This document shows, one piece after another, positions 53,467 to 60,925 of a stretch of 64,000 bases of DNA. The stretch comes from a virus. Where the stretch lies: IMG/VR virus record IMGVR_UViG_3300027985_000627, positions 23,319 through 87,318 of that record; one strand, given 5' to 3'. Positions within the stretch are counted from its first letter, which is position 1. Every line of letters starts with the position of its first letter. The position numbers were made by a program, and so were the translations under genes. The notes under the pieces were generated by a model. That model saw only the letters and a program-made list of their open reading frames with translations. It did no database searches and had not been told where the DNA came from.

Positions 53467-53677
53467 AAGAACCTCCTTTATGAAAGCACAGAAATAGACG
53501 CAGAAAAGGAGCGTGTCAAGCATGGGCAGGAAACTTATTTGTAGTGTCTTACGGACAGCGTTTCATGATTAACAACGTGTGTTGTGTCTCATACGTGAGA
53601 AACAAACGCGGGAAGTGTCTCTGGAGAAGCGTGGAAACGTGTTTATACTCTGATACTATGAAGAAAAAGGAGCCAGT
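53467..53677. promoter_or_regulatory. Divergent intergenic region between late operon and the 53678 gene
   Basis: 211 bases separating two divergent transcripts. On the minus strand TTGACA (53514-53519) is a perfect -35 with a 17-base spacer to TATTTC (53491-53496), a poor -10, so a late activator may be needed. On the plus strand TATACT (53644-53649) is a good -10 without a good -35. TCTCA-TACG-TGAGA (53587-53600) is a 14-base perfect palindrome centred between them and a candidate operator. Confidence 0.55.
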
Positions 53678-54553
53678 ATGACAGATGAAGAATTGATGCG
53701 GGAAGCTTTGTCGCTTTGCGGAAAAAACGGAGCACATCTTTTATATCTCACAAGGTTTGGTTCAGAACTCTACGGAACGAACACGATCAATTCCGACACG
53801 GACGCGAAAGGAGTGTTCCTCCCTAACCTCGATGATTTGATCTTGGGAAAAGCTCCGAAGAACTTAATCTACAAAACATCGGATAACGGTGAAAGAAACA
53901 CCAAGGACGATGTGGACATAAACCTTTGGAGTTTGCAGTATTGGTTGGAGTTACTCCAGAAAGGTGACACCAATGCCATCGACTTGCTTTTCTCTTACAA
54001 CAGTCCAAGCATGATTTACTGTGTCAACGGTTTGGAATACATGATGGAAGAAAACTACGGAAAATTCTACAGCCCGAAAAATCTTTCAGCGTACACGGGT
54101 TACATCATCGGACAAGCTAAGAAATACGGAGTCAAAGGTTCTAGGCTTGGTGTTATTAAAAGAGTCTACGAATGGTTGGACGAAAACATAACCGTTGGTA
54201 GACTGGAACACTTCATGGATGCAATCCTGAAGGAATGCGGAGAACCTTCGTATTGCTTTGAAAAAGAAGTGAACAACCAACGGTCGGTAATCTTATGCGG
54301 CAAAGTCCACCAAGGCACAATCCAGATGGACGAGTTTAGGGATAGGATTCAAAAGGATTATGAAGGTTACGGAGAAAGAGCAAGATTGGCGGAACAGAAT
54401 GAAGGCATAGACTGGAAAGCTTTAAGTCATGCGGTGAGGTGTATCCACCAAATGACTATGCTCTTGAAAAATGGCAGAATAGTGTTTCCGCTGAAAACGT
54501 CGGAATACTTAAAGCATATCAAACAAGGCAAAAGTCTCTTGGAAAGACGTTGA
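53678..54553 (+). CDS. Predicted nucleotidyltransferase (YcgL/COG3541-like)
   Basis: 291 aa after AAAGGAG. 'RFGSELYGTNTINSDTDAKGVFLP' is the GS...DxD nucleotidyltransferase motif of the polymerase-beta superfamily, and 'DVDINLW' adds the third acidic residue. A helical C-terminal part follows. Enzymes of this type are seen in large phages; the substrate (tRNA, protein or small molecule) is unknown. Confidence 0.75.
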   Translation: MTDEELMREALSLCGKNGAHLLYLTRFGSELYGTNTINSDTDAKGVFLPNLDDLILGKAPKNLIYKTSDNGERNTKDDVDINLWSLQYWLELLQKGDTNAIDLLFSYNSPSMIYCVNGLEYMMEENYGKFYSPKNLSAYTGYIIGQAKKYGVKGSRLGVIKRVYEWLDENITVGRLEHFMDAILKECGEPSYCFEKEVNNQRSVILCGKVHQGTIQMDEFRDRIQKDYEGYGERARLAEQNEGIDWKALSHAVRCIHQMTMLLKNGRIVFPLKTSEYLKHIKQGKSLLERR

Positions 54554-54560
54554 AAGGATC

Positions 54561-54671
54561 ATGATTGATGGGTTGGAGCAGGTGCAAAGGCTTCAACAAG
54601 AATATCCGAAGGAAAAGGACCAGTTCGACACCAAATTCAGAGACAGTTTTATTTTATCTTGGTATAAGTAA
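54561..54671 (+). CDS. Small helical peptide gene
   Basis: 36 aa, ATG after AAAGGA, 7 bases after the previous stop. Charged and helical (EQVQRLQQEYPKEKDQF). Not recognised; size makes it uncertain. Confidence 0.4.
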   Translation: MIDGLEQVQRLQQEYPKEKDQFDTKFRDSFILSWYK

Positions 54672-54685
54672 TAAGGAGGGTTGAA

Positions 54686-55222
54686 ATGCAAGATTTCATT
54701 TCTAGGTGTGATAGTTGCGGACAGATTCTGGAACACAGAACAGTTTTGACAAAAAGTGGATTGGAACTCTCGATTGTCCCGTGCGGTCAATGCCACCCAC
54801 CGATTAAGGAGGACGAGGAAGATGGTTGGAACTGGAGCTTCTCATTAAGAAAGAGCAATGGAAATTTGGTAAGACTAGAACCTATCAATGTGAACAACAA
54901 GGGACACTACATCCATTTCCATTCAGACCATCTATTAATAGTAGAGCAACAAGAGAGGCATTGGAAAGAAAAAGCGGAGGCATTGCAGAAAAGACTGGAA
55001 AAAGAAGAAAAAGTTTTGTGGTCATGTCTTTCTTGCAAGCATTGGATATTCAATGATGATTTCGAAGATTGCGGAGACTACAAAAGCTGCAAATTGACGG
55101 AAACGTACTCCCAGGTTTCGCAAGTTCCATTCCCGAAAGCAAAAAGCATGAGTAGGATCGGTGGAAGCATCCTTTTAACCAAATACGATTTCTGTTGTAC
55201 CAATTACGAAAAGAAGGAGTAA
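54686..55222 (+). CDS. Double zinc-knuckle hypothetical protein
   Basis: 178 aa after AAGGAGG. 'CDSCGQ' with 'CGQC' 26 residues later forms one zinc site, and 'CLSCKHW', CGDYKSC and CCTNY give a second Cys-rich region near the C-terminus; a coiled-coil segment (about 90-112) lies between them. The CxxCKHW...C...CC pattern of the second region recurs in the protein at 55363. Confidence 0.6.
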   Translation: MQDFISRCDSCGQILEHRTVLTKSGLELSIVPCGQCHPPIKEDEEDGWNWSFSLRKSNGNLVRLEPINVNNKGHYIHFHSDHLLIVEQQERHWKEKAEALQKRLEKEEKVLWSCLSCKHWIFNDDFEDCGDYKSCKLTETYSQVSQVPFPKAKSMSRIGGSILLTKYDFCCTNYEKKE

Positions 55223-55226
55223 GAAG

Positions 55227-55352
55227 ATGAACAGTCCGTATGCTACGACATGGGCAGAACATATCTTGTATGATCTTGATAGGTGGCGTATGCGGATAGC
55301 AATGTCCTTCATGTTTCTAATTTTGTACGGACATATGAACGTAGACGATTAG
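55227..55352 (+). CDS. Small hypothetical protein
   Basis: 41 aa; ATG after GGAG. A hydrophobic central part (about 22-36) could cross the membrane. It ends at TAGGAGG, which serves the next gene. Confidence 0.45.
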   Translation: MNSPYATTWAEHILYDLDRWRMRIAMSFMFLILYGHMNVDD

Positions 55353-55362
55353 GAGGAATAAC

Positions 55363-56037
55363 ATGGAAAAGCCGCCGTTAGGATTGAAACCGAGGTATGT
55401 TCACGACGATCAAAGGATAACAGAAATCCTGGAAGCTATGAACAGGTATGTGACAAGCAATCAAAGAATGAAGATTCCACATGAATGGACAAAGGAACTG
55501 GGAGACTTGCTCATGAACAGGGATGTAAAGGAGGAGCAAAAGGAAGAAAAGGTGAACATACTTGGAGTGCGTTGCCAGACATGTAAACACGCGGATTTGG
55601 ACGTTGAAGGTGATAGGAAGTTTTCTTGGTGTGGTTGTAAGTTAATGAAAACAACGGACGGAGACCGTGGAGGAAACACGTTGGCTTACGCACAAGGTGT
55701 TGGTAGGACTGGAGGAAGAGTGAGGGTAAACAAAGACTTCGGTTGCATCCAGTACGAAGAAGAACAAGGCGTAAAGGTAGAGGAGTTTCATAACTGCGTA
55801 GTGAAGTTCGGGAAAAGTCCGAAAATGTATTACTATAAAACCTTGGACGATGATATTGAACAAGGAGAGTACGTCCTGGTGCAAACTGTTAACGGTCCTA
55901 CCTGCGCTATGTTCGTAAGGTATCTGGATACGGAGTCTGTGGTGGATGAAAGAAGCATATCAAAGGCAACGAAGTGGTTGATTAGTTCGGTTCAATGTCT
56001 GATTGACGATCTGCCAGTAAGACTTAAAAACCTTTAA
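55363..56037 (+). CDS. Hypothetical protein with CxxCKH zinc site
   Basis: 224 aa after AGGAGG. Helical N-terminal 65 residues, then 'CQTCKHADLD' with CGC and a later 'FGCIQYEE' that match the second Cys region of the protein at 54686, and a beta-rich C-terminal half. Function unknown. Last gene of the plus-strand group before the switch in strand. Confidence 0.55.
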   Translation: MEKPPLGLKPRYVHDDQRITEILEAMNRYVTSNQRMKIPHEWTKELGDLLMNRDVKEEQKEEKVNILGVRCQTCKHADLDVEGDRKFSWCGCKLMKTTDGDRGGNTLAYAQGVGRTGGRVRVNKDFGCIQYEEEQGVKVEEFHNCVVKFGKSPKMYYYKTLDDDIEQGEYVLVQTVNGPTCAMFVRYLDTESVVDERSISKATKWLISSVQCLIDDLPVRLKNL

Positions 56038-56057
56038 TCTCCACATAACGTAAGAAT

Positions 56058-56090
56058 GAAAAGGTCCTGGTTAACGCTGGGTCTTTTCTT
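56058..56090 (+). terminator. Terminator-like hairpin after the 55363 gene
   Basis: GAAAAG...CTTTTC with inner CC/GG pairs and G-T wobbles, followed by TTTTGGG. Moderate stem only. Confidence 0.5.
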
Positions 56091-56112
56091 TTGGGTTACG
56101 TATGCGTTGATG

Positions 56113-56183
56113 AAAATTATTAAGGAGCGGATTGGGTACACAGGTTTTATTTTCCATACAAAAAATTATTAAGGATCGGATTG
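56113..56183. repeat. 22-base direct repeat pair
   Basis: AAAATTATTAAGGA-G-CGGATTG at 56113-56134 and AAAATTATTAAGGA-T-CGGATTG at 56162-56183 differ in one base and start 49 bases apart. Candidate protein-binding or recombination sites. Confidence 0.8.
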
Positions 56184-56303
56184 AGCAGAGGAATCCTAAA
56201 ATCCACGAAAAAAATTGTGAGGGGGTACGGCACACACACTCAATAGACAAAACGCAAGATAAAACAAGGGGGTCTATATTAGATTGTCTATAGATTGAGA
56301 CAA

Positions 56304-56338
56304 AAGAAAAAGCGCGCATCGTGCAGACTGCGCGCTTT
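56304..56338 (-). terminator. Intrinsic terminator of the 56353 gene
   Basis: On the minus strand AAAGCGCGC pairs perfectly with GCGCGCTTT (9 bp) around a 12-base loop, followed by TTCTTTTG. The stem is made of alternating GC without any GG or CC, as is the whole segment. Confidence 0.85.
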
Positions 56339-56352
56339 GAGTGAACGTGAAG

Positions 56353-56817
56353 CTAAATTTTTCTGAGCGAGAGAACTTGAGCAGAAACAAGAGTCTTTGA
56401 CTTGTTGAGCGAAAGCTTAATCTTGTCGCTCTCTTCGCGCTTCAAATGCGAGATATGCTGAAGAACTCTCTCGCGCGAGCATTCACACAACTGCGCGATA
56501 TCTTCGACGCTTTGAACGTCGTGTGCAATCGCGCTTTCGATCAAATAGCTTTGAGTGAGAAAACGCGCATTCGTGAAGTATTTGACATATTCGCGTTCAG
56601 TTCTTCTCACTCTCACATTCGACGCTTCTCGCTGTTCGATTTCTTCGCGCTTCAAAACTTCTTCACGTTCGAACGCTTCAGCAAGTTCGAGCGTAGAAAG
56701 ATTGCTTGAATTGATAGAAAGAAAAAGATTCAAAATTGCAAGCGTTTGAAAGCTCGAAAAATCAATCGCGCTGTTTTCTTCAATAATTTCGACGTTCTTC
56801 TGATTGTTCTTTTGCAT
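56353..56817 (-). CDS. Helix-turn-helix protein encoded without Gly, Pro or Trp
   Basis: 154 aa. Contains no glycine, proline or tryptophan at all, a direct consequence of the absence of GG and CC. It is highly helical; about residues 105-130 form a helix-turn-helix ('VEDIAQLCECSRERVLQHISHLKREE') whose 'R.L.HISHLK' resembles the 'HIYHL' domains at 3092 and 63046. The ribosome site is AGAGAGAAA, lacking GG. It has its own terminator. A DNA-binding regulator acting on the palindromes at 57.1-57.3 kb is a reasonable inference. Confidence 0.7.
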   Translation of the reverse strand: MQKNNQKNVEIIEENSAIDFSSFQTLAILNLFLSINSSNLSTLELAEAFEREEVLKREEIEQREASNVRVRRTEREYVKYFTNARFLTQSYLIESAIAHDVQSVEDIAQLCECSRERVLQHISHLKREESDKIKLSLNKSKTLVSAQVLSLRKI

Positions 56818-56870
56818 GACGTTTCTCTCTTTTAGTTGATTGTTCGTTGAAATAGTTGACTATTTTACGT

Positions 56871-57035
56871 TTACTCGAAAAATCTTGCGCGCTTTTCACG
56901 AATGCGCTTCAATTCTTCTTCAAATGCTCTTTGCTCTTTTTCATCAAATTCATTGTCGATTAATGAAAACTGAGCAAGAAAGCGTCTTTTGTCATAATAC
57001 GCTTTGAACGTGTTTTCTGTCTGCGTCTTTTTCAT
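56871..57035 (-). CDS. Small helical protein without Gly, Pro or Trp
   Basis: 54 aa from ATG 57035; GAGGGGGAAAAG immediately upstream is one of only two breaks in the GG/CC depletion. Entirely charged helix (EKEQRAFEEELKRIREKRARFF). It precedes the helix-turn-helix gene in the same direction and is probably co-transcribed with it from the repeat region upstream. Confidence 0.65.
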   Translation of the reverse strand: MKKTQTENTFKAYYDKRRFLAQFSLIDNEFDEKEQRAFEEELKRIREKRARFFE

Positions 57036-57092
57036 CTTTTCCCCCTCGTTTTTGTCTGAATAGTACGCTTGCAAAAAATCTTTTCAATCCCC

Positions 57093-57309
57093 GCACGAAA
57101 AAATATTTTAAGCGTCGTTCGTGTTACTATTCGTTCAATTCGTGTTACTCAAAATCGTATGCAATTCGTAACACGTTTTTTCAATTCGTTACATGTATGT
57201 ACATACATGACACAAAACACGAATTCGTGTTATTTGCTCAAAACGTAACACGAATTTTGAAAAAGTATCGTATGCAATTCGTGCTACGAATTCGACGAGG
57301 CGTGTTACT
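57093..57309. promoter_or_regulatory. Iteron and palindrome array upstream of the GG/CC-free genes
   Basis: Repeats of AATTCGTGTTAC and its complement GTAACACGAATT occur at 57118, 57137, 57168 (inverted), 57217-57231 (perfect palindrome AACACGAATTCGTGTT), 57245 (inverted) and 57301. An exact 16-mer ATCGTATGCAATTCGT occurs at 57154-57169 and 57267-57282. ATGTATGTACATACAT (57193-57208) is a second perfect 16-base palindrome. Apart from the final bases the stretch is also free of GG and CC. It looks like an operator array or a replication origin. Confidence 0.8.
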
Positions 57310-57613
57310 GCGAGGCAGGCAGGCACGAATACATGCAGACTACACAATACGTTCGCACACAGCACGGATCGGACAACTGTCCAGATGAAACTCTATGTTG
57401 CCTGGTCCTGCGGCAGGTACGCGCATAGAGGGAGGTCTGTGTCGCCTGAAATTCAGCCTTGCTCGGCACCTGCCTACCGATCGTTCTACATAGTCAACGT
57501 GAATCATCTATCGCAATCTCTGTTTCCTTTCGTTACCGATTAGCCTGACGTTAACCTTCAATGCCTGTACAGTCTGATTCTGTTTGTTGAATCATCATTG
57601 CCTAAACCTAATA

Positions 57614-57633
57614 GGTGGATCCTAGGATCCACC
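57614..57633. repeat. 20-base perfect palindrome
   Basis: GGTGGATCCT followed directly by AGGATCCACC; every base pairs, with no spacer. It lies in the non-coding region between the CCTGCCT repeats. Confidence 0.9.
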
Positions 57634-58162
57634 GGATAAACCTAACTTAAAACCGTAGCCTGCCTGTATGTGTGCAAATCAAAGGTTGTGATCCGTGGTT
57701 TACTATTCTGTTTTGTTTAGCCGACGATTCTATATGCCTACCTGCCTTTGTGTGATTTTATCTGTCGGATTTACGCCGGCAGAATTTTATTCGGTTTTTT
57801 CGAGATTCCCTCTTGCGTTTGAAAATACAAAATTCTGCCAGACCTTTGTTTGGATGAATTTTGTTCTGTTTTGTTTAATCCACGGTTTTCCTGCCTGTAT
57901 GTGTGTATTTAGAAAAGTTCAATCGGATCAACGAAAGACGAATTCCAGCCTTTCGTAAAAATAAATAACCGTAATAAAATCAACGAATGGTTGATTTTCA
58001 GCCTGCCTGTGTGTCTTTCTGTTTGTCTTCTTTTTAATTTTAAATGCCTTCGGATAATGTTTTTCTTAAGGAAATCACGAAAGTTCAGGTATGTAAAAGC
58101 AGGGAAGTAATCAAGGGTAATGTAAACCGAGGCAGGTAGGCATATAGAACCACGGACATGCA

Positions 58163-58248
58163 CGGCAGAATATTATTCTTTCACCCCTTCTGGGATTTCT
58201 CAAAATTTGTTCTGGCTTTTTAACAAGGATAAGAATTTTATTCTGCCG
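58163..58248. repeat. Imperfect long inverted repeat
   Basis: CGGCAGAATATTATTCTT (58163-58180) and AAGAATTTTATTCTGCCG (58231-58248) pair at 15 of 18 positions around a 50-base loop. A related GGCAGAATTTTATTC lies near 57778. Confidence 0.8.
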
Positions 58249-58407
58249 TATGCTGAAACACAGAACGCGAGGCAGGCAGGATTATAGGTCCGTACGCTGA
58301 AAATACTTAGCCGTAGCCCCTGTGGCTGCACCATAGACACGTAGGCAGAAAGGATTGATTGTATCCGTAGGTTAAGGATTAATGGTTAGGTACACAGGTT
58401 ATTATTT

Positions 58408-58542
58408 TCACAGTGAGGGCCCTAGGTGTCGCCTAAACGCAGGAACCCTTTGTTTCACAAGGGTTCGTGTATATCCACAGGACCGAGAAAATATTTCGTC
58501 CATGCGCGAGGGGAGGCAAATCTCCACCCCTTTAACCAGCAT
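58408..58542 (-). CDS. Possible 44-aa peptide gene in the non-coding region
   Basis: ATG 58542 follows a very good ribosome site (GGGAGGAG, 6-7 bases). The 44 residues are Arg/Leu-rich without a recognised motif. The DNA also folds into two hairpins (GGGGAGG...CCACCCC and GAACCCTT...AAGGGTTC), so it may be an RNA element and not a gene. Confidence 0.35.
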   Translation of the reverse strand: MLVKGVEICLPSRMDEIFSRSCGYTRTLVKQRVPAFRRHLGPSL

Positions 58543-58639
58543 ATATCTCCTCCCTTTGTTTACGCACATTCTCTTATCTACCAACACACTCCGATGAATT
58601 CAATTTATCAACCAAATACACATCCTTATCTTTGTTTCT

Positions 58640-58870
58640 TAACCATATCTTAATTTCTTCCATACGTAATCAATCGTAGTCTTCTTTGTTCTTTCTTCTC
58701 CTTTCTCATTTTTTCTTTATCCGTCGGTTTACTCCTTATTTCTTTCTTCTCCTCTTTTCTTACTTTTTCCTTAGATTTTCTTATTCCATCGGTTCCTCCT
58801 ATAGTTATAGCGTCGTTCTTGTTTTTCTCGTTTTTTACTGGAACTTATCCTCGGCAATAAATCCATGAAT
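58640..58870. other. Strand-asymmetric polypyrimidine tract
   Basis: The plus strand here is mostly C and T, so the minus strand is a purine tract with many GGAG-like segments but only very short frames (29 and 19 aa). Such tracts can unwind easily or form triplex-like structures. Confidence 0.6.
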
Positions 58871-59856
58871 TTCCCTTCATTATCCACTTTGTAGTATTCT
58901 CATTCCTTGCTATTCGTGCGACAATGTATTTAGTCGAAACCGATCATTGAAAACTGATTATCCGAGATAAAACTTCTCTTTGTTGGGAGTTTAAATTTGA
59001 TTGCGGCGGATTCTGATTATCCTTCATTTGTTTTTGTGTCCTTCATTCTCTCTTGATTTTCTGCTATCGAAGTCTTCTCCGTGGATTCGGAGGTGGGTAA
59101 TTCTTTAGTAGAGAATATCGGAGCGGATCTCGTAGTAGGCAGACAGAACTGCTGAAGACTGCTTGGAATGCGTGTCAAATCTTCTGGCCAGGATTGCTTG
59201 TGTTCTGGACTTCTTGAAACCGATAAGGATCTCTGATCTGGGAAAGGATTTTCAAGAAGGATGCAGGAGCCAGAGGAATACTAGGTTCTACTCGGACGGC
59301 GCGCTGAGAAGTAGCTGAGGTCCAGGATCCACGTAGAGGGTTTAGGGAACATGAATCGGAGACTGCAATCAAATGCCTTGATGACGAACAATCAGGGTCT
59401 CGGTATTCTTTGACAATTGAGGCTCCGATCGGATCGGAGTGGGAAGAACATTTTGTTTGAATCTGGCTGTCAATTCTAAATAAGAAGGCAAGTCCAGTTT
59501 CTTGTGTTCTTCTGCTTTTTAGGACGCGCATCGCACATGCTTTTGTTCTCCAGGGCTTGTTTTGTCAAAATGAGGCGGAGAGAGCAATGACGGTTATAAT
59601 TCGCGTTTTAAAAAGAAATCTTGTTTTTTCTTGGCTTGAAATTCCCGGACCTTCTTCAGCAAAGACTTACCAGGGCAACTTCGCTAATTGCTGGAATGAT
59701 TTCTAATAGAACCTAGGAATGATTTCAGGGATGGCGGATCTTTGCTGTCGTGGGAATTTCAAGCATTTTATCAAGGAGTCGGGGTTTTCTTGATTCTTTG
59801 ATAAGATAACTATTTAGGATCTTTACTTTTCTTTTCACTTCAACGGGAGGTTTTCT

Positions 59857-60042
59857 GTGTCGAAGAACGATCAGAAATTTATGGGAAATTGGGAGGTTGT
59901 TTTTTCTGTGCCTCCTGGTAAAAAATCTGTTTCTAGGAAAAAGAAATTTCACGAGGAAATCGTTGTGCGCCGTGGAGAACAGATTATTTCTCGTAGGCGG
60001 CGTTCGAAGATGGGTCGGTGGATCCAAACGAAGGAGGTTTAG
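59857..60042 (+). CDS. Small basic protein
   Basis: 61 aa from GTG 59857 after GGGAGG. Lys/Arg-rich (GKKSVSRKKKF, SRRRRSK), with two Trp. A nucleic-acid-binding role is likely from charge. First gene after the repeat region. Confidence 0.55.
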   Translation: MSKNDQKFMGNWEVVFSVPPGKKSVSRKKKFHEEIVVRRGEQIISRRRRSKMGRWIQTKEV

Positions 60043-60043
60043 G

Positions 60044-60139
60044 ATGAGATTTACTGGGTATTTTAATCATACGGAACTTTATCTTTCTTTAGAGTTGAAG
60101 AGATTCAACTGGAACTTGCTTTGCGCATTTGGACATTAA
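60044..60139 (+). CDS. Very small protein
   Basis: 31 aa; ATG after GGAGG and one base after the previous stop. Not recognised; kept because of the good ribosome site and tight spacing. Confidence 0.4.
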   Translation: MRFTGYFNHTELYLSLELKRFNWNLLCAFGH

Positions 60140-60141
60140 TT

Positions 60142-60351
60142 ATGAAGGCTATTATTACAAGGCAAAACAAAGACGGATCCTACGACGATTGTGGGATGAA
60201 CAATCGTTTCCTTACTGGTGAATACAAAACTTTGAAAGGATTGTTTCGTTACGGTGTTCCTAAACATAAAGGCGTTTATCGCGTGGAAGTGTTTTACGGA
60301 GACAGCATCTACGGAGAACCGTTTTGTGTTAAATATATAGAACGGTTTTAA
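60142..60351 (+). CDS. Hypothetical small protein
   Basis: 69 aa from ATG 60142, 2 bases after the previous stop. Beta-rich with 'GVYRVEVFYGDSIYGEPF'. Not recognised. Confidence 0.5.
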   Translation: MKAIITRQNKDGSYDDCGMNNRFLTGEYKTLKGLFRYGVPKHKGVYRVEVFYGDSIYGEPFCVKYIERF

Positions 60352-60361
60352 AGGAGGCGTT

Positions 60362-60748
60362 ATGTACGGCATAGAACTGAATTGCGAAGACGGACGCATG
60401 GTTCTTTGCGAAACCGGTGGGTTTGCTTTTCTTGAGGACCCACTCTTAGTCGTCGAAAAGTTTCCCACGAAGGAAGAAGCTGAGGAGACGGTCAAAGAGT
60501 TGAATTTGCAGCACAATTCGATGAAGGACCATGTGGATAATCCACACATGTACTTCAGGGTTTTCGAATTGACGGAAGAGGACATGAGACGCGGACAAGA
60601 CATCGACGACTTGGGTTGCTGTCCGAAGTGCGGTTCGAAAAGTGATCCGATTTTCGGCGCTGGCTTCCCGGGTGAAAGCTTCTGTATGTGTCCGGACTGC
60701 GGCTACGTCGAAGCAGACATTGAAGAACCAACGGAGAACATGATTTAG
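60362..60748 (+). CDS. Zinc-ribbon hypothetical protein
   Basis: 128 aa after AAAGGAGG. N-terminal alpha/beta part, then CPKCG (about 88-92) and CPDCG (about 110-114) as a zinc ribbon at the end. Function unknown. Confidence 0.6.
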   Translation: MYGIELNCEDGRMVLCETGGFAFLEDPLLVVEKFPTKEEAEETVKELNLQHNSMKDHVDNPHMYFRVFELTEEDMRRGQDIDDLGCCPKCGSKSDPIFGAGFPGESFCMCPDCGYVEADIEEPTENMI

Positions 60749-60757
60749 GAGGTCGTC

Positions 60758-60925
60758 ATGAGAGCGGTTGAAAACTTGTTGAAAATGGCTAAGGACCGTG
60801 GTTTGTCTTTGAGAGAAACTTGGAAGCTGGTAAAGATAGCTTTCCCGAACAGGGAACATAGAGCGATTGCTTGCAATTGCTTACGAATAGGAAGAGAAGA
60901 AAAGCAGATCCTTCTCGGCAATTAG
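60758..60925 (+). CDS. Small helical protein
   Basis: 55 aa, ATG after TAGGAGG overlapping the end of the previous gene. Helical with Arg/Lys (RGLSLRETWKLVKIAF), possibly helix-turn-helix-like. Not recognised. Confidence 0.5.
   Translation: MRAVENLLKMAKDRGLSLRETWKLVKIAFPNREHRAIACNCLRIGREEKQILLGN

Larger units (their letters stand above)
56038..56352. other. Intergenic region with two terminators and a direct repeat
   Basis: 315 bases without a gene between two convergent transcripts. It holds a plus-strand terminator-like hairpin (56058-56090), a 22-base direct repeat and the minus-strand terminator of the 56353 gene. The segment from 56273 on belongs to the GG/CC-free DNA. Confidence 0.7.
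56273..57040. other. 768-base segment devoid of GG and CC dinucleotides
   Basis: Reading every line from 56273 to 57040, neither GG nor CC occurs once, while CG and GC are frequent (GCGC appears repeatedly). With base composition like this, tens of occurrences would be expected. The rule holds inside genes, across codon boundaries and in the 53-base gap between the genes, so it acts on DNA or RNA sequence, not on protein alone. It ends at CCCCC (57041-57045), which is the ribosome binding site of the 56871 gene on the minus strand. Confidence 0.95.
57310..58280. repeat. Interspersed GCCTGCCT/AGGCAGGC repeats
   Basis: GCGAGGCAGGCAGG is identical at 57310-57323 and 58267-58280. CCTGCCTGTATGTGTG is identical at 57659-57674 and 57890-57905, with variants at 57741 and 58002. 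TTCTGTTTTGTTTA is identical at 57706-57719 and 57864-57877. The inverted copies at both ends bracket the direct ones. Confidence 0.85.
57310..59856. other. 2.5-kb repeat-rich region without a convincing long gene
   Basis: No frame on either strand gives a protein-like sequence with a good start, apart from the 44-aa candidate at 58408. The left 1 kb is full of GCCTGCCT/AGGCAGGC elements, palindromes and hairpins listed separately. From 58640 to 58870 the plus strand is a polypyrimidine tract. The right kilobase has few repeats; it holds TTGACA at 59410 followed by the hairpin CTCCGAT-CGG-ATCGGAG (59423-59439). Candidates are a replication origin, packaging or terminal-repeat region, or untranslated RNAs. 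Confidence 0.7.

Noticed and set aside
56273-57040. GG/CC absence as a simple low-GC effect
   Set aside because: CG and GC dinucleotides are frequent, including many GCGC, so G and C are not scarce.
57310-58280. CRISPR array suggested by CCTGCCT repeats
   Set aside because: Repeats are short, irregularly spaced and in both orientations; no cas genes.
59175-59531. 118-codon minus-strand frame in the gene-poor region
   Set aside because: Ser/Arg-rich sequence without a good start site or protein-like pattern.
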